A DNA stretch of 64,000 bases from Leisingera aquaemixtae (GTDB lineage Bacteria > Pseudomonadota > Alphaproteobacteria > Rhodobacterales > Rhodobacteraceae): NCBI RefSeq assembly GCF_019801145.1, contig NZ_JAHVJQ010000008.1:124001-188000 (forward strand), written 5' to 3'. Below are positions 34,334 through 43,327 of the stretch, in pieces (position 1 is the first letter of the stretch; every line of letters begins with the position of its first letter). The translations under genes and the position numbers were made by a program. The notes under the pieces were generated by a model, which was not told where the DNA came from, made no database searches, and saw only the letters and a program-made list of their open reading frames with translations.

Positions 34334-34642
34334 TTATTCTTGGTGTTTCTTGTGGTGGCGGATGACTTCATCGATGATGAAGTTCAAAAATGCCTTGGCG
34401 AATTCAGGGTCCAGATCGGCCTGCTGCGCCAGGTCTTCGAGCCGAGCGATCTGCGCCGCTTCGCGGGTGGGATCGGACGGGGGAAGGTCGTGTTCGGCCT
34501 TGAGCCGGCCCACCGCCTGGGTGTGCTTGAACCGCTCGCCCAGAGTATAGACGAGGATCGCATCCAGACGGTCGATGCTTTCGCGGTGGCCCTTCAGCAG
34601 CTGGGCTGCGCGGGCAACGGGGTCTTGGGTATCTGTTGTCAT
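34334..34642 (-). CDS. chorismate mutase, AroQ type
   Basis: A 102-residue all-helical protein from ATG 34642: [23 protein letters not shown] opens helix 1 with the catalytic Arg and Lys positions of AroQ, then [15 protein letters not shown] and [17 protein letters not shown]. It converts chorismate to prephenate for Phe/Tyr synthesis. It lies between rpsP and the three acetyltransferase genes. Confidence 0.85.
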   Translation of the reverse strand: MTTDTQDPVARAAQLLKGHRESIDRLDAILVYTLGERFKHTQAVGRLKAEHDLPPSDPTREAAQIARLEDLAQQADLDPEFAKAFLNFIIDEVIRHHKKHQE

Positions 34643-34756
34643 CGGGGTCTCCGCAACGCAGCAGGCCGGGGTGCCGTCAAGGGGGTGCCGCGCGTGCACC
34701 AGCCGTGCACCGCCGGTGCACCGCCGCCGCGCAGCAAAAGGGTATCCGCACGCAGA

Positions 34757-35359
34757 TCAGTCAATCGCCCAGCCCTCCGGTTTGAAGAGCGGATCAGCGT
34801 AATGGCTGATTTCCATTTCGATCCCATGCGCAATCTGGCTGTCCTTCAGGGCGTCCGGTGCGGGATGGCGGTAGACGGCATCATTGCCGTCAATGGTGGC
34901 GGCACCGTGGTCTTTCCTGGCGCCGAGCCGCTCCGCGAGCCGGATCGAGTCGAGATTCTTGGGGTCGATATAGCTGACCGCCGTCTCCCAGCCCAGTTTT
35001 GAATAGAAATGCTGGCGGGCGGCATGGGCCGCCTCCAGCGCATAGCCCTTGCCGGCCGCGCCGGGCCAGATGATCCAGGCGATCTCGCGCTCAGGCCAGC
35101 CCGCGGGCTGCCAGCCGCCGGCCATGCCGTAAGTCTCGCCGCTGTCCTTGTCGTGGATCATCCACATGCCGAAGCCGCGCACCTGCCAGTGGCCGATCTC
35201 GGCGGCATAGAGCATCCAAGCCTCGTAGGGGTTCAGCGGCCCGCCCATAAAACGCGAGCGGTAGGAGCTGAACGTGGCCTTGAAGTCAGGATAGTCCTGC
35301 GGCTCAGGGCCGCGCAGCACTAGGCGGCGGGTTTCGATCACCGGGATGTCAAACGGCAT
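34757..35359 (-). CDS. GNAT-family acetyltransferase (first of three tandem)
   Basis: A 200-residue RimJ/RimL-like protein from ATG 35359: IPVIETRRLVLRGPEPQDYP, then WQPAGWPEREIAWIIWPGAAG with acetyl-CoA loop GAAGKGYALEAA and LGWETAVSYIDPKNLDSIRL. It shares the GWPE[RP]E segment and overall length with the next two genes, so they arose by duplication. A C-terminal ~25-residue tail (IEMEISHYADPLFKPEGWAID) is extra. The target is unknown. Confidence 0.8.
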   Translation of the reverse strand: MPFDIPVIETRRLVLRGPEPQDYPDFKATFSSYRSRFMGGPLNPYEAWMLYAAEIGHWQVRGFGMWMIHDKDSGETYGMAGGWQPAGWPEREIAWIIWPGAAGKGYALEAAHAARQHFYSKLGWETAVSYIDPKNLDSIRLAERLGARKDHGAATIDGNDAVYRHPAPDALKDSQIAHGIEMEISHYADPLFKPEGWAID

Positions 35360-35420
35360 CAGCGCGCTCCTCCCAGCAGAAGGGCGCGGCAAGGCCGGGA
35401 TATGACGGCAAGCAGGCGCA

Positions 35421-35987
35421 TCAGTGCAGCAGCCCCTGTGCAGCGCTAGGGGCGGACATGCGGGACGGGGGCATGTGGCGCCAGGCCCGGATGTTGGGCG
35501 CGGGCTGCAGGCGGAAGGAAACCAGCCGCTCAGGGTGCGCGCCGATGCGGCGAGCCAAGGCGACGGAGGCGTCGTTTTCCTCTGGCACATAAGAGACAAT
35601 GCTGTCCCAGCCGGCCTCGGAGAACAGCCAGTCCAGCACGCATTGCGCCGCTTCGCTGGCATAGCCCTTGCCCTGTCCGCTTTCCATCAGGTGCCAGGAC
35701 AGTTCCGGTTCCGGCCAGCCCTGGGGGAACCAGGGGCCGACCAACCCGACGGTCTGACCGGTGCTGCGTTCCACAACCGCAAACAGGCCGTAGCCGTGCA
35801 GATGCCAGTGGCCGATGATGGTTGCAATCGACCACCACAGCGAGTCCGGATCGTTTGCCGCATCAATGAAGCGCGGCGTGCCCGGCGTCAGAAAGGCTGC
35901 ATTGGCGTCAAATTCCGGATCGGCCGGCGACACCAGCATGAGGCGCTTGGAGGCAAGCCGCGGATACGGCCTTTGCGCGTCGTTCAT
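35421..35987 (-). CDS. GNAT-family acetyltransferase (second of three tandem)
   Basis: A 188-residue protein from ATG 35987: YPRLASKRLMLVSPADPEFD, WFPQGWPEPELSWHLMESGQG with loop GQGKGYASEAA, and AGWDSIVSYVPEENDASVALA. It is a paralogue of the flanking genes, with a longer C-terminus ending in PSRMSAPSAAQGLLH. It is likely cotranscribed with its neighbours downstream of ffh. Confidence 0.8.
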   Translation of the reverse strand: MNDAQRPYPRLASKRLMLVSPADPEFDANAAFLTPGTPRFIDAANDPDSLWWSIATIIGHWHLHGYGLFAVVERSTGQTVGLVGPWFPQGWPEPELSWHLMESGQGKGYASEAAQCVLDWLFSEAGWDSIVSYVPEENDASVALARRIGAHPERLVSFRLQPAPNIRAWRHMPPSRMSAPSAAQGLLH

Positions 35988-36124
35988 TTCATACCCCTTT
36001 ACCCGGGCGGCGGGCCGCCCGGCATCTTTTTCACCCATCCGGTGAAGGAGTATCGAGGAGACTGCGTAATTTTCCGTTAAACGGCGGCTTGCGGCGGTCC
36101 GGTCCGCGCGGAACTGATGGCAGG

Positions 36125-36676
36125 TCATGCGTAGGCCTCCATCCCGCCGTCGCAGGGCGAAACCGGGGCAGGGTGGCGGTAGACCAGCTCGCGCCCGTGT
36201 TTGGGATTGTCGAACTCCGCCTCGAAAACCGCGCCCAGACGTTCAGCCAGGGCCACCGATCGGGTGTTGCCCGGAAAGATATTGGAGCAAAGCGCCGGCA
36301 GGCCCATGACCTCGTAGGCGTGGGTGCGGGCTGCCAGTGCGGCCTCGGCCATGATGCCGCGGCCTTCGCCGGCCGGGAACGCGACCCAGCCCAGTTCCGG
36401 CTCCGGCCAGCCTTCGGGCTGCCAAATGCCGGTGATGCCAAGCGCCGCGCCTGTTTCCTTGCAGGTGATGGTCCAGAATCCGAAACCGCGCATCGCCCAG
36501 TGGCCCACCGACATGGTGAACCAGCGCCAGGCCTCGTTGCGGTCGAGCGGACCGCCAAACCCCCAGGAGCGCGCCTCATCCGCGAAGAACGCCGCCACCG
36601 GCCCGAAGTCCGCCGCCTCCGGTCCGCGCAGGACCAGGCGTTCGGTTTCAAGCTGAGGGATGGCGGGGAGCTGCAT
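36125..36676 (-). CDS. GNAT-family acetyltransferase (third of three tandem)
   Basis: A 183-residue protein directly behind ffh with a 2-bp gap: IPQLETERLVLRGPEAADFG, GIWQPEGWPEPELGWVAFPAG with loop GEGRGIMAEAA, and PALCSNIFPGNTRSVALAERL. It has all core motifs of RimJ/RimL-like enzymes and is the closest paralogue by length to the two upstream copies. Operon position suggests constitutive expression with SRP. Confidence 0.8.
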   Translation of the reverse strand: MQLPAIPQLETERLVLRGPEAADFGPVAAFFADEARSWGFGGPLDRNEAWRWFTMSVGHWAMRGFGFWTITCKETGAALGITGIWQPEGWPEPELGWVAFPAGEGRGIMAEAALAARTHAYEVMGLPALCSNIFPGNTRSVALAERLGAVFEAEFDNPKHGRELVYRHPAPVSPCDGGMEAYA

Positions 36677-36678
36677 GC

Positions 36679-38199
36679 TTACTTCTTCTTGCCAAATCCG
36701 CTGAGGCCCGCGGGCAGGCCCATGCCGCCGCCGAGGCCGGGGAGGCCGCCGGGCAGACCGCCTTTGCCGCCCATGGCCTTGGCCGCCGCTTCCAGCGCCT
36801 TGGGGTCCATCTGGCTGGGGTCCATGCCGCCCATATCCGGCATGCCGCCCTTGCCGAACATGCCCTTCATGGCCTGTTTCAGCATCTTGCCTTTGCCCAT
36901 CTTGCCCATCTTCTTCATCACATCGGCCATCTGCCGGTGCATCTTCAGAAGCTTGTTGAGGTCGGAGACCTCCATGCCGGAACCGGCCGCGATGCGTTTC
37001 TTGCGGGAGGCCTGCAGCAGGGCGGGGTTGGCGCGTTCTTTCTTGGTCATCGACTGGATCATGGCGATCTGGCGCTTCAGCACCTTGTCGTCCATGCCCG
37101 CGTCCTGCACCTGCTTGGCCATTTTGCCCATGCCGGGCATCATTTGCATCATGCCCTCCATGCCGCCCATCTGGAGCATCTGTTCAAGCTGCATCTTCAG
37201 GTCGTTCATGTTGAACTGACCCTTCATCATGCGCTTCATCATCTTCTCGGCCTGTTCGGCCTCGATGGTTTCCTGGGCCTTCTCGACCAGCGCCACGATG
37301 TCGCCCATGCCGAGGATGCGGCCGGCGATCCGGTCCGCCTCGAAGGTTTCAAGGGCGTCCATTTTCTCGCCCAGGCCGACAAAGCGGATCGGCTTGCCGG
37401 TGACCGCGCGCATCGACAGGGCGGCACCGCCGCGGCCGTCGCCGTCCATCCGGGTCAGCACCACGCCGCTGATGCCGATCTTGGCGTCGAATTCCTCGGC
37501 CACCTCAACGGCGACCTGGCCGGTCAGGCCATCGACCACCAGCAGGGTTTCGCGCGGGGAGACCACGTTGCGGACGTCCTCGACCTCCTGCATCAGAGTC
37601 TCGTCGATGTGCAGGCGGCCGGCGGTGTCCAGCATGTAGACGTCGTAGCCGCCCAAGGTCGCCTGCTGCTTGGCGCGCTTGGCGATGTCGACGGGTTTCT
37701 GGCCCGGCACGATCGGCAGGGTGTCGACGCCGATCTGGACGCCCAGCACCGCCAGTTGGTCCATCGCCGCCGGGCGGTAGACGTCGAGCGAGGCCATCAG
37801 GACCTTCTTGCCCTCTTTCTCCTTCAGCCGCTTCGCCAGCTTGCCGGTGGTGGTGGTCTTGCCCGAGCCCTGCAGGCCGACCATCAGGACGGGCGCGGGC
37901 GGGTTGTCGACCTTGAGCTTGCCGGGGTCTTCGTCGCCGCGCAGCACGTCGACCAGCGCGTCATGGACGATCTTCACCACCTGCTGGCCCGGGGTCACCG
38001 ATTTGGTGACAGCCTGGCCGGTGGCCTGCTCCTGCACCTTCTTGATGAAGTCGCGGGCAACCGGCAGCGAGACGTCGGCCTCAAGCAGGGCGACGCGGAC
38101 TTCGCGCAGGGCGGATTTGACGTCCTCCTCGTTGAGGGCGCCTTGCTTGGTGAGCCGGTCAAAGACGCCGGAAAGGCGTTCGGATAGATTTTCAAACAT
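36679..38199 (-). CDS. ffh: signal recognition particle protein Ffh
   Basis: A 506-residue protein. N-domain starts MFENLSERLSGVFDRLTKQG. G-domain motifs: G1 VGLQGSGKTTTTGKLAKRL, DVYRPAAMDQL, G3 DTAGRLHIDE, and G4 TRMDGDGRGG. The C-terminal M-domain is methionine-rich (KMMKRMMKGQFNMNDL, LEQMLQMGGMEGMMQMMPGM) and the tail is Gly/Met-rich. It binds 4.5S RNA and signal peptides and docks to FtsY. Usual family length with a longer tail. Confidence 0.97.
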   Translation of the reverse strand: MFENLSERLSGVFDRLTKQGALNEEDVKSALREVRVALLEADVSLPVARDFIKKVQEQATGQAVTKSVTPGQQVVKIVHDALVDVLRGDEDPGKLKVDNPPAPVLMVGLQGSGKTTTTGKLAKRLKEKEGKKVLMASLDVYRPAAMDQLAVLGVQIGVDTLPIVPGQKPVDIAKRAKQQATLGGYDVYMLDTAGRLHIDETLMQEVEDVRNVVSPRETLLVVDGLTGQVAVEVAEEFDAKIGISGVVLTRMDGDGRGGAALSMRAVTGKPIRFVGLGEKMDALETFEADRIAGRILGMGDIVALVEKAQETIEAEQAEKMMKRMMKGQFNMNDLKMQLEQMLQMGGMEGMMQMMPGMGKMAKQVQDAGMDDKVLKRQIAMIQSMTKKERANPALLQASRKKRIAAGSGMEVSDLNKLLKMHRQMADVMKKMGKMGKGKMLKQAMKGMFGKGGMPDMGGMDPSQMDPKALEAAAKAMGGKGGLPGGLPGLGGGMGLPAGLSGFGKKK

Positions 38200-38364
38200 G
38201 CCTGCGGCCTCCTAATGCCGGTTTCAACGTGTGGCGCCCCCGTATGTAGGGGACAAGCGATCCATGCGCAAATGCCCCCACGGGCGTAACACGCTGGTGG
38301 GGGGCGATCCCTGGCACGGGCAGGGACCGGAAGACTCAAGGACTCCCGGATGTTTGGGCAGGCC

Positions 38365-38892
38365 TTACGCGGAATGGCCGCCGGAGTCAACCATTGCGGG
38401 GCCGGCGGCGGGAAGCCATGCGTTGATTGCATCACTCAGGCGCTGCGGGCCGCGGCCGTTGGTGTAGGCCTCGACCACCGGGTGGCGGCCGGCGCTCATG
38501 CCGCCGTCCAGCACCAGGACGGGGCGGAAGAGCGTGCGGGTGCGGCCCTCGCTGCGGCTGGTGGTGCTTTCCACTTCGGCATGGGACAGGTCGGCAAGGC
38601 GGTGCTCCACCCGGCTGTAGCCGAACACCGACTGGCGCCGGATCAGGATGCTGCCGCCGGGCCGGTCGAGGATCACCTGCACCCGGCGCACGAACAGGCA
38701 GAAAGCCAGCGCCCCCATGCCGCCGCCAACAAGGGCGAAGATGAGCCCGGGCAGGATCAGGTCGCCGCCCTGGCTGAGCATACCAATACCGGCGCCGGCA
38801 AAGGCCAGAATGAATAGGACAAGCATGATGCCGATCAGCCAGGGGGTGTCGGACAGTATCAGCTGCTCAGGCGTGTTGCGGGTGATTTTCAT
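38365..38892 (-). CDS. two-pass membrane protein of unknown function
   Basis: A 175-residue protein with two hydrophobic segments near residues 17-39 (LIGIMLVLFILAFAGAGIG) and 47-68 (LPGLIFALVGGGMGALAF), followed by a beta-rich cytoplasmic part (VQVILDRPGGSILIRRQSVF, then EVESTTSRSEGRTRTLFRPV). I do not recognise the family. It is 165 bp downstream of the ffh start and transcribed away from it. The 277-bp gap before the EF-G paralogue has only an inverted repeat at 39012-39033. Confidence 0.6.
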   Translation of the reverse strand: MKITRNTPEQLILSDTPWLIGIMLVLFILAFAGAGIGMLSQGGDLILPGLIFALVGGGMGALAFCLFVRRVQVILDRPGGSILIRRQSVFGYSRVEHRLADLSHAEVESTTSRSEGRTRTLFRPVLVLDGGMSAGRHPVVEAYTNGRGPQRLSDAINAWLPAAGPAMVDSGGHSA

Positions 38893-39169
38893 GAGGCCAG
38901 CTTACCTTGGGGAAGTTCCGGTAGGAGGGGAAAGTGGCGCCCGAAACGTCAAAACCATGCGCGAGGGCCGCCGCTACGCCCTCTGCGTGCTTGACTCGGC
39001 AGGGGCTGCTTGGCCAACATCAGGAGGTTGGCCCTTTGCCGTCCGCTTACCGGCCAGGGGCTGCCCGCGAGGGCACCGAGGCAGATCTTCAGCACAGGCA
39101 CGTCACGCGAACCTCCGGGTCCGCGCTCCTCTCCGGGCAGCCGCATCAGCTAAGGGAGGATCTGAGAAC

Positions 39170-41077
39170 ATGCGCGTTTTCACTATTCTGGGACCGTCGC
39201 AGTCCGGCAAATCAACGCTGGCTTCGGCGCTGGCCCATTTGGACAGTGCCGCTGGCAAACGGCAGGAGGTTGCAGGCGTCGCCGCTTTGCAGCCTTTTTC
39301 ATTTATGGGGGAAGACTGGGCCGCGATCGACATCGCGGGCGGTGCCGACAATCTGGCGCAGGCAGGGCCGGCGCTGGCCGCCAGTGATGCCGCCGTCCTC
39401 TGCGTTCCGGCCGATGCCGGCGCTGCGGTGCTGAGCGCGCCGTATCTGCGCAAGCTGGAGGAGGCGGGGATCCCCGCCTTTATTTTTGTCAACCGGATGG
39501 ACCAGGCAGCGGACCGGGTGGCGGAAATCGTTGCCGCGCTTCAGGCCTATTGCAGCCACAACATCATCCTGCGGCAGGTGCCGATCCGCGAGGATGGCCA
39601 GGTTGTGGGTGCTGTGGATCTGATCTCCGAACGCGCCTGGCAGTATCAGGAGGGCAAGCCCTCGGCGCTGATCGAGCTGCCGGTGGCGATGTATGCCCGC
39701 GAGCAGGAAGCGCGGACCGAACTGCTGGAGGCGCTGGCCGATTTCGACGACACGCTGCTGGAGGAGCTGATCGAGGATCAGAAGGTGATGCCGGAAGAGG
39801 TCTATGACGTGGCCACCAAGGTGCTGCAGCACAATGACCTGATCCCGGCGCTGATGGGATCGGCCGAGCACAAGAACGGCATCTTGCGGCTGATGAAATC
39901 GCTGCGCCACGAGGCGCCCGATGTCGGTGTCGCGCTGGAGCGGCTGTCGCAGGGCGGCAAGGTGGTCGCTGTCGGCTGCATGGCCGATCTGGTCAAGCAT
40001 CTGGGCAAGACGGTGATGGTGCGCGCATTGGATGGCAAGGTCGGCAATGGCCTTTCGGTTGGCGGCGCGGCGATTGGAGCGCTGACCGGCGTCGGATCGG
40101 CGGCCAATACCAGCCTGACGCCGGGCGACATGGGGCAAGCGGTGAAATCGGACCATCTGAACCTTGGTTATGCCTACGGGCCGGAAGGTGCAGCACCGCT
40201 GCCGGACTGGGCGCAGCCGCGGCCCTCGGTTTTCCGGCGGGTGATCACCCCGGTGAACGAGCGTGACGACGCCCGCCTGTCGGGTGCGCTGGAGCGGCTG
40301 GCGGAGATCGACCCGGCCTTGAAGGTGGGGCAGGATGAGGCCAGCGGCCATGTGCTGCTGAATTTGCAGGGGCCGCTGCACATGCGCCGCATCAAGCAGA
40401 CTTTGCAGGACGAGTTCGGCGTCGAGGTCGAAGAAGCACCGGTGCCGCCGGCGCTGCGCGAGACCATAAAGAAATCCGTGCAAGTGCATCACCGCCACCG
40501 CAAGCAGTCGGGCGGCGCCGGGCAGTTTGCCGATGTGGTTATCGAGGTGAAGCCTCTGCCGCGCGGCAGCGGGTTCGTGTTCGAGGAAACGGTGAAGGGC
40601 GGCGCGGTGCCCAAGAACTACATCCCCTCGGTCGAAGCGGGCGCGCGCGAGGCGCTGGCACTGGGTCTGAACGGCCACCCGGTGGTGGATGTCTGCGTGA
40701 CGCTGAAGGACGGCAAGCACCATTCGGTCGACAGCTCCGACTATGCCTTCCGCACCGCGGGCAAGAACGCAGTGAAAGAAGCTCTGGGTGAGGCCGGGCT
40801 GACCCTGCTGCAGCCGATCATGCGGGTGCATATCCATGTGCCATCGGTGTTCACCGGCGGGCTGGTGCCGGTGGTGAGCGGCATGAAGGGGCAGATCCTG
40901 GGCTTTGAGGCTGAGGAGGGCGCTGCGGGCTGGGACGTGTTCGAGACGCTCTTGCCGATGTCGGCGCAGGATGAACTGTGCAGCACCCTGGCCAGCGCCA
41001 CCCGCGGCACCGGCTGGTTCAGCACCGATTTCGACCACTACGAGGAGGCGCGAAGGGCAGATTTCGCCGAGGCCTGA
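39170..41077 (+). CDS. elongation factor G-like GTPase paralogue with degenerate switch motifs
   Basis: A 635-residue EF-G relative from ATG 39170. P-loop GPSQSGKST is at residues 8-16 and NRMD (for NKMD) at 108-111. The DTPGH motif is DIAGG at 54-58, so the GTPase-activating His is replaced by Gly, and the switch I region is shortened. Domain II to V are well kept: PVNERDDARL, HHRHRKQSGGAGQFADVVIE at the domain IV tip, and VHIHVPSVFTGGLVPVVSGMKG. It is shorter than the ~700 residues of EF-G. It may work in ribosome recycling or rescue rather than elongation. Confidence 0.85.
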   Translation: MRVFTILGPSQSGKSTLASALAHLDSAAGKRQEVAGVAALQPFSFMGEDWAAIDIAGGADNLAQAGPALAASDAAVLCVPADAGAAVLSAPYLRKLEEAGIPAFIFVNRMDQAADRVAEIVAALQAYCSHNIILRQVPIREDGQVVGAVDLISERAWQYQEGKPSALIELPVAMYAREQEARTELLEALADFDDTLLEELIEDQKVMPEEVYDVATKVLQHNDLIPALMGSAEHKNGILRLMKSLRHEAPDVGVALERLSQGGKVVAVGCMADLVKHLGKTVMVRALDGKVGNGLSVGGAAIGALTGVGSAANTSLTPGDMGQAVKSDHLNLGYAYGPEGAAPLPDWAQPRPSVFRRVITPVNERDDARLSGALERLAEIDPALKVGQDEASGHVLLNLQGPLHMRRIKQTLQDEFGVEVEEAPVPPALRETIKKSVQVHHRHRKQSGGAGQFADVVIEVKPLPRGSGFVFEETVKGGAVPKNYIPSVEAGAREALALGLNGHPVVDVCVTLKDGKHHSVDSSDYAFRTAGKNAVKEALGEAGLTLLQPIMRVHIHVPSVFTGGLVPVVSGMKGQILGFEAEEGAAGWDVFETLLPMSAQDELCSTLASATRGTGWFSTDFDHYEEARRADFAEA

Positions 41078-41218
41078 TGCGGCCTGGCGGCGGGCGGCAG
41101 CGCCCGCCCTCCACTGCGATGGCGCAAAACGGGGTGCAAGGGGCGGAACAGCACTTGCGCCCCGGCGCTGTTTTTTGTGATCTGCACGGCAACCCGGAAC
41201 GGCTTGCGGAGAAAGATC

Positions 41219-41746
41219 ATGGATGCGTCATCGGCCTATCAGGACAGCCTGCCCATTTCCTCGGACGCGCTGCTGAAGCAGCTGGATGATTGGGGCATTG
41301 CTTATCAGCTGCATACCCATGTGCCGCTGCGCACGGTGGAGGATGCCAAGGGTGTCGAGGAGCAGTTCATGGTGCCGGGCGAAAACGCGCTGCGGCTGAA
41401 GAACCTGTTCCTGCGCGACAAGAAGAAGCGGAATTACCTGGTGACGCTGCAGCAGGACCGCGAGATCGACCTGAAGTCGCTGGGCGCGGAGATCGGCGCA
41501 GGCAACCTGTCCTTTGGTTCAGCCGACCGGCTGATGGAGAACCTCGGCATCCGCCCCGGCGCAGTCAGCCCGCTGGCGATGATCACCGGCGCGGAGAAGG
41601 GCGTCACCTTCTATATGGATGCGCAGGCGCAGGAGGCCGACGTGATCTATATGCACCCGCTGGTCAACGACCGCACGGTGGCAATGAAGCGCGATGATGT
41701 GATGGCGTTCTTTGAACGCATCGGTGTTGAGGTGCGCTGGGTTTAA
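41219..41746 (+). CDS. aminoacyl-tRNA deacylase, YbaK/ProX-type
   Basis: A 175-residue protein from ATG 41219 after GGAGAAAG. WGIAYQLHTHVPLRTVEDAK, LRLKNLFLRDKKKRNYLVTL and GNLSFGSADRLMENLGIRPGAV match the YbaK/PrdX trans-editing family, which removes wrong amino acids from tRNA-Pro. Its stop overlaps the end of the convergent racemase gene by 4 nt. Confidence 0.85.
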   Translation: MDASSAYQDSLPISSDALLKQLDDWGIAYQLHTHVPLRTVEDAKGVEEQFMVPGENALRLKNLFLRDKKKRNYLVTLQQDREIDLKSLGAEIGAGNLSFGSADRLMENLGIRPGAVSPLAMITGAEKGVTFYMDAQAQEADVIYMHPLVNDRTVAMKRDDVMAFFERIGVEVRWV

Positions 41747-42495
41747 GCTCCCTTTTCATCCTCCAGCGCCAGATCCAGCGCGGCGGCGACATGGGCGGCG
41801 GAGGGGTTCACGAACAGGAAGCCGCCGGCCTCGAAGCTGACGTCGTCGATGTGATCGGGAAAGGCCAGCGGCAGCTCGGTGCAGGCCAACAGGACGGCAG
41901 TGCCCGGCTGGGCGTGTTTCTGGCAGAACCGCAGCAGGCGGTCCTGTGCGCCGCTGGATGCGCCGCCGTAGAAATCCTCGTCGATCATGGCCTGCATTTC
42001 TGCGATCTCGTCCTGCGGCAGGGTATCATTTGCTTTGACGACCTGTGCGGCAAGCACGTTGGCATAGTTGCGGGCCTGCATGGTGACGGCGGTGCCCAGC
42101 ACCAGTGCGCGGGTGGCGCCGGTTGCAGCGGTGGCTATTGCCGTGGCGTCGAAGATGCTGAGGACCGGCATCATCACGCCTTCGCGGATCGCGTGCAGGC
42201 GTGCGTGCGGGGTGTTGGAGGCAATGATGGCGAAGTCGCAGCCGGCCCGCTCCAGCGTCAGCATCGCCTCGCGGAAGACGGCGTCGAAGGCGGCCCAGCT
42301 GGCCTCATCCCCCGGGCGGCCGCGCAACGCGCGGGTCTGCGCCTGCACCACGGATTCGATGGTGATCGGCGGCACCGGCAGCGGCGAGCCCGCACCGCGG
42401 CCTGCAAAGAACCGCCCGGCGCCTTCGCAAAGGGCGCGGTAATAGTCGATGGTGGAAGCCCAGCCGACGCCGCCGAGAATGCCGATCTTCTTCAT
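41743..42495 (-). CDS. aspartate/glutamate racemase-family protein
   Basis: A 250-residue protein from ATG 42495: MKKIGILGGVGWASTIDYYR is the family opening. The second catalytic Cys is present in LLACTELPLAF, but the first site reads IIASNTPHARLH where CNT or TNT is usual, so one of the two acid/base cysteines is missing. Some L-specific racemases in this family also use one Cys. It may be a racemase, an amide hydrolase or a non-racemising relative. It is downstream of the azoR gene on the same strand. Confidence 0.75.
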   Translation of the reverse strand: MKKIGILGGVGWASTIDYYRALCEGAGRFFAGRGAGSPLPVPPITIESVVQAQTRALRGRPGDEASWAAFDAVFREAMLTLERAGCDFAIIASNTPHARLHAIREGVMMPVLSIFDATAIATAATGATRALVLGTAVTMQARNYANVLAAQVVKANDTLPQDEIAEMQAMIDEDFYGGASSGAQDRLLRFCQKHAQPGTAVLLACTELPLAFPDHIDDVSFEAGGFLFVNPSAAHVAAALDLALEDEKGA

Positions 42496-42567
42496 CAAAT
42501 CACCTGACCTTGAAATGCGGATACGGGCAGAGTGGCATGGCGGCAGCCGGCCGCCAAACGTTAAAAT

Positions 42568-42598
42568 GCCGCCAGCCGGGGGGGGGGCGGCTGACGGC
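42568..42598 (-). terminator. terminator of the azoreductase gene with oligo-C loop
   Basis: On the minus strand GCCGTCAGCCG, a loop of nine C, and CGGCTGGCGGC form an 11-bp stem with one mismatch, followed by ATTTTAACG. It lies 21 bp after the azoR stop. The plus strand therefore carries a run of ten G at 42578-42587. Confidence 0.6.
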
Positions 42599-42619
42599 AG
42601 GTGCGCAGGGCAGCGGGGG

Positions 42620-43201
42620 TCAGGCTGCCAGCGCCTCGATCTGGGTTTTTGCCTTTGCCAGGGCGCTGTCGGCGTCAACCATCAGGGCGTCGGCGGCGAC
42701 GATCTCAACCTCGGTGATGCCGATGAAGCCCAGCACGTGGCGCAGATAGGTGGTGGCAAAGTCGATGTCGGACCCGGCCTGGGTGCCGCCGGAGGCCACC
42801 GCGATGATGGCGCGCTTGCCTTCCAGGAGGCCGATGGGGCCGGTTTCCTCGTAGCGGAATGTGACGCCGACGCGGGCGACCAGGTCGATCCAGGCCTTGA
42901 GCGTGGAGGGCACCGAGAAGTTGTAGATCGGCGTGCCGATCACGATGGTGTCGGCCTGTTTCAGCTCCTCCACCAGCGAGTCGGAGAGGGCGAGCAGCTG
43001 TTTGTCTGCCTCGCTGCGCTGGTCGGCGGGGGTGAAGTTGGCCCCGATCCAGGCGCCGTCCAGCAGCGGCAGCGGCGCGGCCAGGTCGCGGCGGATCACA
43101 TTGTCCGCGCCCAGTCGGGCGGTGATCTGTGCGGAGAGGTCGCGGCTGACCGAGCCTTCGGTGCGGGCGGAGGAGTCGATGTGGAGAACGGTGGTGGTCA
43201 T
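42620..43201 (-). CDS. azoR: FMN-dependent NADH-azoreductase
   Basis: A 193-residue flavodoxin-fold protein from ATG 43201: TVLHIDSSARTEGSVSRDLS is the FMN phosphate loop, and IVIGTPIYNFSVPSTLKAWID plus AIIAVASGGTQAGSDIDFAT are family hallmarks of AzoR. It reduces quinones and azo compounds by two electrons. It is divergent from a LysR gene 127 bp away, which likely regulates it. Confidence 0.9.
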   Translation of the reverse strand: MTTTVLHIDSSARTEGSVSRDLSAQITARLGADNVIRRDLAAPLPLLDGAWIGANFTPADQRSEADKQLLALSDSLVEELKQADTIVIGTPIYNFSVPSTLKAWIDLVARVGVTFRYEETGPIGLLEGKRAIIAVASGGTQAGSDIDFATTYLRHVLGFIGITEVEIVAADALMVDADSALAKAKTQIEALAA

Positions 43202-43327
43202 GGTCGTGTTCCTGTGCTTGTTGCTGACAGGAATTTGGGTTATTGCATTTTCGAACTCAACGCCGCTTTGCCCACAGGATTTGTGCGCTGGTGCGCAGTT
43301 GGTGCGTCTGGAGGCAAGGAGGCTGCC

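Noticed and set aside
39012-39033. GGCCAAC-N8-GTTGGCC inverted repeat before the EF-G-like gene, as a terminator or transposon end
   Set aside because: There is no T-run, no transposase, and no second copy in the window. It may be a weak regulatory hairpin.
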